Positions 1-8,217 of a stretch of DNA of 64,000 bases are shown here, in pieces (position 1 is the first letter of the stretch; each line of letters opens with the position of its first letter). Both the position numbers and the translations under genes were made by a program. This DNA comes from Oleispirillum sp963668495 (GTDB lineage Bacteria; Pseudomonadota; Alphaproteobacteria; Rhodospirillales; Rhodospirillaceae): the NCBI GenBank assembly GCA_963668495.1, contig OY764545.1:496001-560000 (forward strand). Direction: 5' to 3'. The notes beneath the pieces are model-generated. The model ran no database searches. It was given only the letters and a program-made list of their open reading frames with translations, and had not been told where the DNA came from.

Positions 1-332
1 AAGGATTCGACGCGATGTTCACCAGTGGACGCAACCTTGACCAAAGCCAATTCCCGCTGCACCGATGGCCCTTCCGATGTCAGGTCACGAACCCGATGGA
101 CCGGCACCAAACGGTGCAATTGGGCCTTCACCTGTTCGATGACTTTCGGCGTCCCCGTGGTAACAACGTTGATCCGCGACAGTCGTTCATTGTGATCGAC
201 CTCGGATACGGTCAGGCTTTCGATGTTGTAACCACGCCCGGAAAACAGACCGATAACGCGGCCCAGAACACCTGCTTCGTTGTCAACAAGGACAGAGATC
301 GTGTGCGTGGCCTGCAGTTCACTTTCAGTCAT
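1..332 (-). CDS. ilvN: Acetolactate synthase small (regulatory) subunit, C-terminus cut by window edge
   Basis: Reading the minus strand from an ATG at 332-330 gives an uninterrupted frame to the window edge. The protein begins with an ACT domain (TISVLVDNEAGVLGRVIGLF, then RGYNIESLTV), the valine-binding regulatory fold of the acetolactate synthase small subunit. This subunit joins IlvB and gives it valine feedback control in isoleucine, valine and leucine synthesis. It lies 76 bases downstream of ilvB on the same strand, the usual ilvB-ilvN operon order. The C-terminal domain lies outside the window. About 110 residues are visible. Confidence 0.95.
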   Translation of the reverse strand, partial: MTESELQATHTISVLVDNEAGVLGRVIGLFSGRGYNIESLTVSEVDHNERLSRINVVTTGTPKVIEQVKAQLHRLVPVHRVRDLTSEGPSVQRELALVKVASTGEHRVES

Positions 333-408
333 TGGTATACATCCTTCTAAATGGCTCCGGCCCCGCACATTGCGGTTGGGGCCGAAGGCACATCACATCC
401 CGTCTTGA

Positions 409-2172
409 TTACACAAGGGCTTGCCCGGCTGCGGTCACGGTCGGACCACCATCGCTGACCAATTCCCCCAACAGCATGTTGTCGTGGGTGGCGCCGGATG
501 GAATCATCGGGAAACAGTTTTCATCCGCATCCACACAAACATCCAGCAAGACCGGGCCGGGGGTTTCGATCATTTTCAGGATCGCTGCATCCAGTTCCGA
601 CGGTTTATCCACCCGCAGACCAACTGCGCCGAACGCATCCGCCAGTTTCACCACATCCGGCATGGCTTCCGTATGGCTTTCCGAATACCGTGAACCATGT
701 AGCAATTCCTGCCACTGGCGCACCATGCCCATATAGCTGTTGTTCAGGATAAACACCTTAACCGGCAGACCGTACTGTACGGTGGTGGCAATTTCCTGCA
801 GATTCATCTGGAACGATGCCTCGCCGGAAATATCCACAACCAAGCTGTCTGGATGGGCGATCTGCACACCAATTGCGGACGGGAAACCATAGCCCATGGT
901 GCCAAGGCCGCCAGATGTCATCCACCGGAACGGCTGGTCGAAATGATAGTGCTGGGCCGCCCACATCTGATGCTGACCGACTTCCGTAGTGATATAGGTG
1001 TCGCGATCTTTGGTCAGTTCGTACAGGCGCTCAATGGCGTACTGCGGTTTGATGACGGTATCGGACTTGCCGTAAACCAAACAATTGCGGGCACGCCATG
1101 TTTCAATCTGACGCCACCACTGGGACAGAGCCTCAGACTGCGGGCGATGCTTTTTCGCCCGCCAAATTTCCAACATGTCAGTCAGAACCGATCCCGCATC
1201 ACCAACAACCGGAATATCAGCCCGGACATTTTTATTGATCGAAGCCGCATCCACATCCACATGAATGATCTGTGCATTGGGAGCAAAGCCATCAAGACGC
1301 CCGGTAACCCGGTCATCGAACCGTGCCCCGATTGCCACCATCACATCACACCCATGCATGGTCAGGTTGGCTTCATAGGTTCCATGCATACCCAACATGC
1401 CAAGGAATTGCTTATCCGAGGCAGGATACGCGCCCAAGCCCTGCAACGTCAGGGTAATCGGATAGCCGGTTTCCCGCACCAATTCTGCCAAAGTGTCACA
1501 GGCCTCTGGCCCGGAATTGATAACACCACCGCCACAATAAAATACCGGACGCTTGGCAGATGCCATCAGATCAACGGCTTTTTCAATGGCAGTTTGGTCA
1601 CCTTTTACCGGTGGGCGATAGGATTTGTGCTTCACCCGTTCCGGTTCCACATAGGTTCCTTCGGAAACCTGAATGTTCTTCGGCAGATCAATCACCACCG
1701 GGCCGGGACGCCCCGTGCTGGCAACGGTAAAGGCTTCATGGACCGTATGGGCCAGTTTCTCCACATCCTTCACCAGATAGTTATGCTTGGTGCACGGACG
1801 GGTAATGCCGGTGGTATCCGCTTCCTGAAAGGCATCGGTACCAATCAATTGCGCCGGAACCTGTCCGGTCAGGCAGACCAACGGCACAGAATCCAGTAAT
1901 GCATCCAAAAGTCCGGTCACGGCATTGGTTGCACCGGGGCCGGAAGTCACCAGCACCACGCCCACTTTACCTGTGGACCGGGCATAGCCCTCTGCCGCGT
2001 GAACAGCGGCTTGCTCGTGCCGGGTTAGGATGTGCCTAATCTGATTCTGTTTGAATAGTGCGTCATATAGCGGTAGGACCGCCCCCCCCGGATAGCCAAA
2101 TACGACCTCTACGCCTTGGTCGGTCAAGGCTTTGAGGACTATTTCTGCTCCGGTCATGCGTTGCTGCAACAT
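409..2172 (-). CDS. ilvB: Acetolactate synthase large (catalytic) subunit
   Basis: This enzyme condenses two pyruvates to acetolactate, or pyruvate and 2-ketobutyrate to acetohydroxybutyrate, using thiamine diphosphate (TPP). The start taken here gives 587 residues, a normal family length. The N-terminal TPP domain shows GYPGGAVLPLYDAL and the glutamate of RHEQAAVHAAEGYAR. The C-terminal TPP domain ends with the NN of ILNNSYMGMVRQWQ. The ATG at 2172 is preceded by GGTGA at good spacing. An ATG at 2184 with GGAG very close is an alternative, and a longer frame from a TTG at 2271 is unlikely because it has no ribosome site. One oddity is that the metal-binding segment reads GEAS where E. coli enzymes have GDGS. 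It is followed by ilvN. Confidence 0.96.
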   Translation of the reverse strand: MLQQRMTGAEIVLKALTDQGVEVVFGYPGGAVLPLYDALFKQNQIRHILTRHEQAAVHAAEGYARSTGKVGVVLVTSGPGATNAVTGLLDALLDSVPLVCLTGQVPAQLIGTDAFQEADTTGITRPCTKHNYLVKDVEKLAHTVHEAFTVASTGRPGPVVIDLPKNIQVSEGTYVEPERVKHKSYRPPVKGDQTAIEKAVDLMASAKRPVFYCGGGVINSGPEACDTLAELVRETGYPITLTLQGLGAYPASDKQFLGMLGMHGTYEANLTMHGCDVMVAIGARFDDRVTGRLDGFAPNAQIIHVDVDAASINKNVRADIPVVGDAGSVLTDMLEIWRAKKHRPQSEALSQWWRQIETWRARNCLVYGKSDTVIKPQYAIERLYELTKDRDTYITTEVGQHQMWAAQHYHFDQPFRWMTSGGLGTMGYGFPSAIGVQIAHPDSLVVDISGEASFQMNLQEIATTVQYGLPVKVFILNNSYMGMVRQWQELLHGSRYSESHTEAMPDVVKLADAFGAVGLRVDKPSELDAAILKMIETPGPVLLDVCVDADENCFPMIPSGATHDNMLLGELVSDGGPTVTAAGQALV

Positions 2173-2207
2173 GGGGGTCACCATTCGCTCCAAAAAATTG
2201 TTGTTAA

Positions 2208-2244
2208 CGCGATGCAGGCAATCAGGTTGAAGCCTCACATCGCG
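2208..2244 (-). promoter_or_regulatory. Hairpin in the ilvB leader, possible attenuator
   Basis: On the minus strand, CGCGATG (2244-2238) pairs with CATCGCG (2214-2208), with an inner AGGC/GCCT pair. About 10 bases further on is a run of six T (2197-2192), just before the ilvB start. The element sits inside the likely leader between the promoter at 2333-2361 and ilvB. Attenuation of ilv operons is known in other bacteria. No leader peptide rich in Ile, Val or Leu was confirmed here, and the T-run is far from the stem, so this is a candidate only. Confidence 0.35.
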
Positions 2245-2332
2245 CGAGAAATCCCGTTCAGGGGGAACCAAGGAGGGTATGCGTTTCTATAACACCTTGC
2301 CAACAGGAAAAATTCCCCTAGTGAGAGCATTT

Positions 2333-2361
2333 TTATTATGGCCTGATCCGCGCCGGGTCAA
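2333..2361 (-). promoter_or_regulatory. Likely sigma-70 promoter of ilvBN
   Basis: The minus strand shows TTGACC (2361-2356), 17 bases, then TAATAA (2338-2333). This would start transcription about 150 bases before ilvB, leaving a leader that contains the hairpin at 2208-2244. It lies between miaA and ilvB, so ilvBN could be expressed apart from miaA. Confidence 0.5.
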
Positions 2362-2434
2362 CCAAAACCAGCAAACTTCCGAAAAGTTTTTTCATTCTAT
2401 AAGAAATATTCTTTCTCATCGAAGATTGTGGCGA

Positions 2435-3442
2435 TTATGAAGCGGAAATTTTCAAGTCATGTCGCACCTGCCGCAACAGGCCGGAGAGGCACTCTGGCGA
2501 ATCGAGATCATCCTGTGGCGGATACAGCCGCACATCCGCGCTGACCTGATTGCGGAACCACGTCAATTGCCGTTTGGCGTAGTTGCGGGTTTCTCGCTGG
2601 GCCAGGGCCACTGCGTCCTCTTTGGACATATTGCCATTCAGAAAGCTCATCAATGCGCGAGTTCCCAACCCACGACAAACCGGGGCCGCAGGTCCATACC
2701 CCTGTGCCATCAACGCACGGACCTGATCCAATGCCCCAGCAGCAAGCATGATTTCGAACCGAGCATCACAGCGTTGATACAGCCAGTTTCGATCCGGCTC
2801 CAGCACCACGGTCATCGGCGGCTTTGGCAATGCTCCACGATGGGGTTGCTTCTGCCACCAGGATAAGGGATGCCCTGTATGATCGACCACTTCCATGGCC
2901 CTGATCATCCGTTGGCGGTTGGTGGCTGGAATCGCGGCGGCAGAGATCGGGTCTTTTTCTGCCAGATATGCGGAAAACAGTTCCGGCCCCATGATTTGAT
3001 AATCACGGGTAATTCGGTCACGCACCGACTCCGGCACCTCCGGCACCGGGGCCAACCCATTCACCAAGGTTCGCAGATACAGCCCCGTTCCCCCCACGAT
3101 CACCGGCGTACGGCCCCGTGACCAGATTTCCGGCAGAACCCGATGCATCCAATCCAGCCAAAGTCCGGCATCACAGGTCATATCCGACGCCAATATGCCA
3201 TACATGTGGTGAGGAACCGTTTGCATATCTTCCTCACTCGGACGCGCAGTGAGGATGGACAAATCCTGATAAACCTGCATGCTGTCGGCGTTGACGATTT
3301 CGCCATTCACGGCCTGAGCCAGCGACATTGCCAACGCGGATTTACCGGAGGCCGTCGGCCCGGCGACAACGACGCACGGTCCACAGCACTCGGGAAAGCC
3401 ATTGTGTTCACTTGCTTCTGCCGTAAAAGACGTATTGCTCAT
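2435..3442 (-). CDS. miaA: tRNA dimethylallyltransferase
   Basis: MiaA transfers a dimethylallyl group to the N6 of A37 in tRNAs that read codons starting with U. The 335-residue product has the P-loop GPTASGKSALA near residue 30, the substrate-binding DSMQVYQ, and GGTGLYLRTL. A longer upstream frame exists, but the ATG at 3442 is favoured: AGGA stands 8 bases before it, and the upstream extension is low-complexity with no family match. The start codon shares two bases with the serB start on the other strand (CATG at 3440-3443), so each gene's 5' control signals lie inside the other's coding sequence. It is followed by ilvB after a promoter-bearing gap. Confidence 0.95.
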   Translation of the reverse strand: MSNTSFTAEASEHNGFPECCGPCVVVAGPTASGKSALAMSLAQAVNGEIVNADSMQVYQDLSILTARPSEEDMQTVPHHMYGILASDMTCDAGLWLDWMHRVLPEIWSRGRTPVIVGGTGLYLRTLVNGLAPVPEVPESVRDRITRDYQIMGPELFSAYLAEKDPISAAAIPATNRQRMIRAMEVVDHTGHPLSWWQKQPHRGALPKPPMTVVLEPDRNWLYQRCDARFEIMLAAGALDQVRALMAQGYGPAAPVCRGLGTRALMSFLNGNMSKEDAVALAQRETRNYAKRQLTWFRNQVSADVRLYPPQDDLDSPECLSGLLRQVRHDLKISAS

Positions 3443-4406
3443 GCCCTTTGTCCTGACCCTGATTGCTGCCCCTGCACACCCTGTTCCCGGTCCCGGCGCC
3501 ATCGGCACCCCACCGGAAGGAAGCCTCCTGACCGTTGCCGCCATTGACGCGGTGCGTCGCGCCCTGTCCGCCATCGGCGCGGAAGTCATGAGCCCGTCGT
3601 GGCTGACCCCTCCAGATACTGTGGGTGGGGCTTGTGATCTGCCGTTCGAAGACATTTCGGCGGATCAAGCCGACAGTGCCGCGCGGCAGGCTCTGTCTTT
3701 GTTGTACCCCAACGGTGGGATTGACGTCATCGCTCAATCCGCAAGTGGACGAAAAAAAGCGATTTTGATTGCCGACATGGATTCGACCATCGTCACCAGT
3801 GAAACACTGGATGACCTTGCCGAATATGCGGGAATTAAGGACCACATCGCAGCAATCACAGCCCGCGCCATGAACGGCGAGCTGGATTTCCGCGAAGCCC
3901 TTAACGAACGGGTTGGCCTGCTGAAGGGGTTGTCCGCCACCACAATTGACAAAACCTTTGACGCCATTCGCTTTACCCCCGGTGGACGCACTGTGGTTCA
4001 AACCATGAAAAGCAATGGTGCGACCGCTGTTCTTATCTCCGGCGGTTTCACCGTATTTGCTGACCGGGTTGGTGCAGCCTGCGGCTTTGACCGCGTATTT
4101 GCCAATACCCTGGGTGTAGCTGATGGTGCACTGACCGGGACCGTGTCGGAACCGATCGTCGATAAGGATACCAAGCGTCAAACCCTAATTGCCACCGCCA
4201 CTGAACTCGGCGTTCCCCTTGACGCTGCCGTTGCCGTAGGCGACGGAGCCAACGACCTGCCCATGCTGCAAACTGCTGGACTTGGCGTGGCCTTTCACGG
4301 CAAACCCACCGTCGTTGCCGGGGCTCCCTTTGCCTTGAACGCGACGGACCTGACCGGGCTTTTGTTCGCCCAAGGTTACCACCGCGATGAATTTATCTGT
4401 GACTAG
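3441..4406 (+). CDS. serB: Phosphoserine phosphatase
   Basis: SerB is the last step of serine synthesis, removing phosphate from O-phosphoserine. The 321-residue product carries an N-terminal ACT-like region, then HAD motif I DMDSTIV near residue 115, HAD motif II in VLISGG, and the metal-binding GDGANDLPML. The N-terminus MPFVLTLIAAPAHP resembles alphaproteobacterial SerB proteins, which supports the ATG at 3441. A TTG at 3402 with GGGAAAG before it is a less likely alternative. No clear ribosome site precedes 3441. The gene is divergent from miaA with overlapping start codons. Confidence 0.95.
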   Translation: MPFVLTLIAAPAHPVPGPGAIGTPPEGSLLTVAAIDAVRRALSAIGAEVMSPSWLTPPDTVGGACDLPFEDISADQADSAARQALSLLYPNGGIDVIAQSASGRKKAILIADMDSTIVTSETLDDLAEYAGIKDHIAAITARAMNGELDFREALNERVGLLKGLSATTIDKTFDAIRFTPGGRTVVQTMKSNGATAVLISGGFTVFADRVGAACGFDRVFANTLGVADGALTGTVSEPIVDKDTKRQTLIATATELGVPLDAAVAVGDGANDLPMLQTAGLGVAFHGKPTVVAGAPFALNATDLTGLLFAQGYHRDEFICD

Positions 4407-4463
4407 TCATGGGGATGTGGGCTTCCTATGTCTGTAGAATCAGAATACGGAAAGGAAGCACGC

Positions 4464-4835
4464 ATGTCTGATTTCACCAATTTACCGCCGGAACGTCGCA
4501 GAATTCTGGAGCAGTGCGGCACGGAACCACCGTTCTCCAGCCCGTTGTTGGAAGAACACCGTGCCGGAACTTTTGTCTGTGCCAACTGCGGCAACACCCT
4601 ATTTGGTTCGGATACCAAATTCGATTCCGGGTCCGGTTGGCCCAGCTTCCATGACGTCCTAACCAAAGGTGCCATCATTACCCGCGACGACGATAGCCTT
4701 GGACACCGCCGCACAGAGGTTCTGTGTGCAGCCTGTAACGGGCATTTGGGTCACGTCTTCCCCGATGGCCCACAACCGACAGGGTTGCGGTATTGCATCA
4801 ATGGTCTTGCCTTGGAATTTGCCCCAGAAGACTAG
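4464..4835 (+). CDS. msrB: Peptide-methionine (R)-S-oxide reductase
   Basis: MsrB reduces the R form of oxidised methionine in proteins. The 123-residue product has two zinc-binding pairs, CANC and CAAC, the SGWPSF segment, and the catalytic cysteine in RYCIN. The ATG at 4464 is preceded by GGAAAGGAA at good spacing. An in-frame ATG at 4428 would add 12 unrelated residues. It is followed by a strong terminator at 4853-4889. Confidence 0.96.
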   Translation: MSDFTNLPPERRRILEQCGTEPPFSSPLLEEHRAGTFVCANCGNTLFGSDTKFDSGSGWPSFHDVLTKGAIITRDDDSLGHRRTEVLCAACNGHLGHVFPDGPQPTGLRYCINGLALEFAPED

Positions 4836-4852
4836 AATACAACGCATGACAC

Positions 4853-4889
4853 GCCCTAAGCCGTTCCCTCGGCTTGGGGCTTTGTTTTA
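4853..4889 (+). terminator. Intrinsic terminator after msrB
   Basis: An 11-base stem (4853-4863 with 4870-4880) contains one near-central wobble or mismatch and a short loop, and is followed by TTTGTTTTA. It ends msrB transcription before the sirtuin gene. Confidence 0.85.
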
Positions 4890-4958
4890 TCCGCATGTCG
4901 CGTTACCATCCGGCAACGAACAGCATTCAGCTACATCAGCTTACTTACGGGGGCCGTC

Positions 4959-5696
4959 ATGACGGATCAGGCAGAGCAAACCATTGTGATTTTGACCGGC
5001 GCAGGAATTTCCAAAGAATCCGGTCTGGATACCTTCCGTGACAGCGACGGCATTTGGGCGAAAGTTCGCATCGAAGATGTGGCAACACCTGAAGCCTTTG
5101 CCCGAAACCCGACCCGCGTGCAGGATTTTTACAATGCACGCCGCAGCAGCCTGCAAAGCCCGGATGTGGCCCCAAATGCCGCCCATGAGGCCTTGGCCCG
5201 GTTAGAGCAAGAATGGCCGGGAGAGGTTCTTCTGGTCACACAAAACATCGACAACCTGCATGAACGCGGCGGTTCCGCCAATGTCATCCACATGCATGGA
5301 GAACTGCTCAAGGTTCGCTGCGAGTATTGTGATGCCCTTATGGAATGGGAAGACGACCTGTTTACCTCGACCCCCTGCCCCCATTGTGCACGGAAATCCG
5401 GCCTGCGCCCGCACGTGGTCTGGTTTGGTGAAATGCCGTTGGGCATGGATACCATCTATGACAAGCTGGATACCTGTAGCCTGTTTGTCTCTATTGGCAC
5501 ATCGGGCAACGTGTATCCGGCAGCCGGGTTCGTCCAACATGTCCGCCACCGTGGGCAGGCGCATTCCGTGGAATTGAATTTGGAACCGTCGCAGGGCGCG
5601 ACCTTATTCGCGGAAACCATCTACGGTTCTGCGACTGAAATCGTTCCGGCGTTCGTTGACCGCATCCTTGCCGAAGGCATCCCAACCCCGGAATAA
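4959..5696 (+). CDS. cobB: NAD-dependent protein deacylase, sirtuin
   Basis: Sirtuins remove acyl groups from lysines using NAD. The 245-residue product shows the NAD-binding GAGISKESGLDTFRD, the TQNIDNLHERGG motif, the catalytic histidine in HMHGEL, zinc cysteines CEYC and CPHC, and GTSG. The segment DFYNARR holds the Tyr-x-x-Arg pair that marks class III sirtuins (SIRT5, E. coli CobB) able to remove succinyl and malonyl groups. No signal peptide is seen. The gene is single, with a terminator upstream and a convergent exporter gene 19 bases downstream. Confidence 0.95.
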   Translation: MTDQAEQTIVILTGAGISKESGLDTFRDSDGIWAKVRIEDVATPEAFARNPTRVQDFYNARRSSLQSPDVAPNAAHEALARLEQEWPGEVLLVTQNIDNLHERGGSANVIHMHGELLKVRCEYCDALMEWEDDLFTSTPCPHCARKSGLRPHVVWFGEMPLGMDTIYDKLDTCSLFVSIGTSGNVYPAAGFVQHVRHRGQAHSVELNLEPSQGATLFAETIYGSATEIVPAFVDRILAEGIPTPE

Positions 5697-5715
5697 AACA
5701 ATTAGGATCCGCCCC

Positions 5716-6630
5716 CTAATTCCCAGCTGGTGTGGACTGGACTGAGGTTGTCCGACGGTTCAACACGGCCTCGCGCCGCATAATGTATATTGCCGACGAC
5801 ACAACAATGCCGCCGCCAATTACCGTCGCCGTGGATGGAATTTCCGTAAACACGATATACCCGACCACTCCGGCAAAGGGGATTTGCAAGAAATTAAACG
5901 GCGCGATAACCGATGCTTCCCCAATTTGATACCCGCGGATGTACAGATATTGACCAAGGCTTGCCATGGCACCAACCACCGCGGTCAGGCCGACTTGCTC
6001 CCACGTGGGCGTCACCCAGACCATGGACGCCGGTAAGGCTGTGATCACAATTGCAGACAAAGAGAAATAGGCCATGATGGTTACCGGGCGTTCGGTTGCC
6101 GCCAACTTTTTCACAACAATCATTGCACAGGCCATGGTGAATGCACCGGCAATGGCGGCGAATGACGCAATCGAAAAGCCATCAGCCCCCGGCTGGGCTG
6201 CAATCACCAAACCGACAAAGCCAATGACGACGGCAACGCCTCGATGCCAGCCAATTTTTTCCTGCAAGAAAATCGGGGCCAACAACAGCATAAACAGGGG
6301 CTGGCTGAAGGACAGAGCCTTAGCATTGGCCAATGGCAACATGGTCATGGCATAGAAAAAACACAGCATGGTGAAGCCACCCAAGGCAACCCGAACCCCA
6401 TGCAAACCAATACGCTGGGTACGAAAAGCCCGCAACCCACCCCCGGCCCATAGTCCCGGCAACAAAGCGACAAAGCCGAATACCGAGCGGAAAAACGCGA
6501 TTTCAAACGCGTGCATATCCTGCCCAAGATACTTCACCAAGCCACTCATGTTTGCGAAGACAAACGCAGCTGCGACCATCCAAAGGATCGCACGCAGATT
6601 CGCAGTCAAAGACAGAAAGGGGGAGGTCAT
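5716..6630 (-). CDS. EamA/DMT-family membrane transporter
   Basis: This 304-residue protein has about ten hydrophobic segments in two EamA repeats, typical of drug/metabolite exporters. Recognisable family pieces are the WMVAAAFVFANM first helix, the FFRSVFGFVALLPGL segment, LPLANAKALSFSQPLF at the end of repeat one, and GQYLYIRGYQIGEASVIAPFNFLQI in repeat two. The substrate is unknown. The start at 6630 places the first helix near residue 15. In-frame starts at 6654 and 6708 would lengthen the N-terminus and cannot be excluded, as none has a strong ribosome site. The gene is convergent with cobB. Confidence 0.85.
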   Translation of the reverse strand: MTSPFLSLTANLRAILWMVAAAFVFANMSGLVKYLGQDMHAFEIAFFRSVFGFVALLPGLWAGGGLRAFRTQRIGLHGVRVALGGFTMLCFFYAMTMLPLANAKALSFSQPLFMLLLAPIFLQEKIGWHRGVAVVIGFVGLVIAAQPGADGFSIASFAAIAGAFTMACAMIVVKKLAATERPVTIMAYFSLSAIVITALPASMVWVTPTWEQVGLTAVVGAMASLGQYLYIRGYQIGEASVIAPFNFLQIPFAGVVGYIVFTEIPSTATVIGGGIVVSSAIYIMRREAVLNRRTTSVQSTPAGN

Positions 6631-6729
6631 TCCAATACAATCCAAACTTCGCATCTGCGTGCGTCTGACTATGGCTCTGGGATTAGGTCCAGCGTCTGCC
6701 CCATTCATACTCTATTTTTGCGTTTCGGG

Positions 6730-7683
6730 TCAGTCCTCAACGAAATTATTCAAATCGTTCAAAGACAACATCGGGTCATTGGCGATTTCCAGTTTCCATT
6801 GCGCCACTTCCTCATGAATCCAACGCCGAAACGCCAGAATCATCGGGTTTTCCTCATCTCCTTTTGGGCACACGAACCTGTAGGCATGCTTGTGCGGCAC
6901 CCGCAACTCAAACGGAGCCACCAAACGCCCAACCTTAATATCCCGTGCGACCAAAGGCGTACGGCCCAAGGCAATGCCAATCCCGTCAATGGCTGCCTGA
7001 AGGCTCATTGCCGAATCAAAGAATGCCGGTCCCCGTTTGCTGTTGATGTCGGTGACGCCGACTTCATCAAACCAGTCATCCCAGTTGATGTATTCATCCT
7101 GCAACAGGGTATGAAAGCGCATATCCTCCGCCCGTCGTAACGGTGGCGTGCCGTTAATCAGCTCCGGCGAGCACACTGGGAAAATATATTCCCGCATCAA
7201 GACTTCCCCAAACAAACCTCGCCGTTGCGCCGGACTTTCCCAGCGCCCCAAACGAATAGCCGCGTCCACACCATCGCGTTTGAAATCCACGGGGGTAAAG
7301 CTCGTGTGCAACCGCAAATCGATTTCCGGGTGTTGTTGACGAAAATGCCCGATTCGCGGCACCAGCCAGCGTGCCGCCATAGATGGCAAAACGCTGACAG
7401 TTAAAATCCCGGTGTTTTGATGGCTGGACAGCTTGTGCGTCGCGTCATCAATCATCTGAATCGCCTGCCGAACGGGCATGGCATATTCTTGCCCCGCATC
7501 CGTCAACAACAAAGCCCGGTTCATTCGCTTGAACAAACGCACGCCCAAAACGTCTTCAAGATGGCGGATTTGCTGGCTTACAGCCGCCTGCGTGATGTGC
7601 AGTTCATCCGCTGCCAATGTAAAACTCAGGTGCCGCGCAGCGGCTTCAAAGGTTCTCAACACATTTAATGGGGGCTGTATCAT
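6730..7683 (-). CDS. LysR-family regulator, GcvA-like
   Basis: The 317-residue product has an N-terminal winged helix-turn-helix (PPLNVLRTFEAAARHLSFT, then ELHITQAAVSQQIRHLE) and a C-terminal periplasmic-binding-like effector domain. The opening resembles the GcvA subgroup, common in alphaproteobacteria. It is transcribed away from the DUF1127 gene at 7811. A dyad ATAAG-N5-CTTAT at 7698-7712, containing a T-N11-A motif, lies 15 bases upstream of its start, as expected for autoregulation and control of the divergent gene. The effector ligand is unknown. Confidence 0.9.
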   Translation of the reverse strand: MIQPPLNVLRTFEAAARHLSFTLAADELHITQAAVSQQIRHLEDVLGVRLFKRMNRALLLTDAGQEYAMPVRQAIQMIDDATHKLSSHQNTGILTVSVLPSMAARWLVPRIGHFRQQHPEIDLRLHTSFTPVDFKRDGVDAAIRLGRWESPAQRRGLFGEVLMREYIFPVCSPELINGTPPLRRAEDMRFHTLLQDEYINWDDWFDEVGVTDINSKRGPAFFDSAMSLQAAIDGIGIALGRTPLVARDIKVGRLVAPFELRVPHKHAYRFVCPKGDEENPMILAFRRWIHEEVAQWKLEIANDPMLSLNDLNNFVED

Positions 7684-7697
7684 GTCCGGCCTTTCGC

Positions 7698-7712
7698 ATA
7701 AGCAATACTTAT
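7698..7712. promoter_or_regulatory. Candidate LysR-type operator
   Basis: The interrupted palindrome ATAAG-N5-CTTAT contains T-N11-A, the core of LysR-family binding sites. It sits in the intergenic region between the lysR-type gene (starts 7683, minus) and the DUF1127 gene (starts 7811, plus), just upstream of a plus-strand promoter at 7735-7763. Confidence 0.5.
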
Positions 7713-7734
7713 TCGAAGCATAGGGAACTATCGT

Positions 7735-7763
7735 TTGTCAACTGTGCTGTATTCACGCATAAA
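7735..7763 (+). promoter_or_regulatory. Likely promoter of the DUF1127 gene
   Basis: TTGTCA (7735-7740), 17 bases, then CATAAA (7758-7763). The start codon follows about 47 bases later with AGGAGG in front of it. The LysR-type dyad lies 23 bases upstream of the -35 element, a usual activator position. Confidence 0.45.
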
Positions 7764-7810
7764 AAGAAAACCAACACGATTTATGTGGTCATCCAAATAG
7801 GAGGCTTGAT

Positions 7811-7996
7811 ATGTCCGCATTATTTAATCCCGGCTCGTGGAGCATAATGTCTCTTATTGAGTACCTTGAACAAATGGAAGAACGGCGTCACAGCCGCCAT
7901 CTGTTGTCTCAGCTGGATGACACACAACTCCGTGATATCGGCCTGAGCCGCGCCGATGCTATGCGTGAAGCGCATAAACTTCCGTGGGTTGCATAA
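7811..7996 (+). CDS. DUF1127 small protein
   Basis: The 61-residue product ends with the DUF1127 signature: LSQLDDTQLRDIGLSR followed by an alanine/arginine helix and PW. DUF1127 proteins are small arginine-rich proteins common in alphaproteobacteria. Some have roles in phosphate and carbon metabolism and in RNA turnover, but the function of this one is not known. A perfect AGGAGG stands 8 bases before the ATG at 7811. It is divergent from the LysR regulator and closed by a strong terminator, so it is probably a single-gene unit under that regulator. Confidence 0.9.
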   Translation: MSALFNPGSWSIMSLIEYLEQMEERRHSRHLLSQLDDTQLRDIGLSRADAMREAHKLPWVA

Positions 7997-8049
7997 GGCA
8001 ACTCACCTCTCAGTGACTCTCAATTGGGTATTTTCCCAATTTCGACTTT

Positions 8050-8083
8050 AAGGCCAGCACCCCCTCATGCTGGCCTTTTTTTT
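8050..8083 (+). terminator. Intrinsic terminator after the DUF1127 gene
   Basis: A perfect 10-base stem AAGGCCAGCA / TGCTGGCCTT (8050-8059 with 8068-8077) runs straight into eight T. Confidence 0.92.
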
Positions 8084-8217
8084 CTGCGCATAGGGGTTGC
8101 GTGACTTTTTCTTAGCCCGCACATGGAAATGGTACAGCCACTTATGGTACTGTGCGCCATGGGCGCGTGTCGCCCCTTATCATTTTTCAAATAACAGCAG
8201 ACAAAAAAGAGGTTCCA

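Noticed and set aside
853..1899. Long open frame antisense to ilvB (348 codons)
   Set aside because: The opposite strand encodes a clear acetolactate synthase over the whole length; the antisense translation has no recognisable motif and no ribosome site.
3408..4181. 257-codon open frame antisense to serB
   Set aside because: SerB is intact and recognisable; the antisense frame would also overlap miaA's 5' end with no start signal.
5699..5721. AATTAGG / CCTAATT inverted repeat between cobB and the EamA gene
   Set aside because: It has an A/T-rich stem with no T-run and overlaps the EamA stop codon; not convincing as a terminator.
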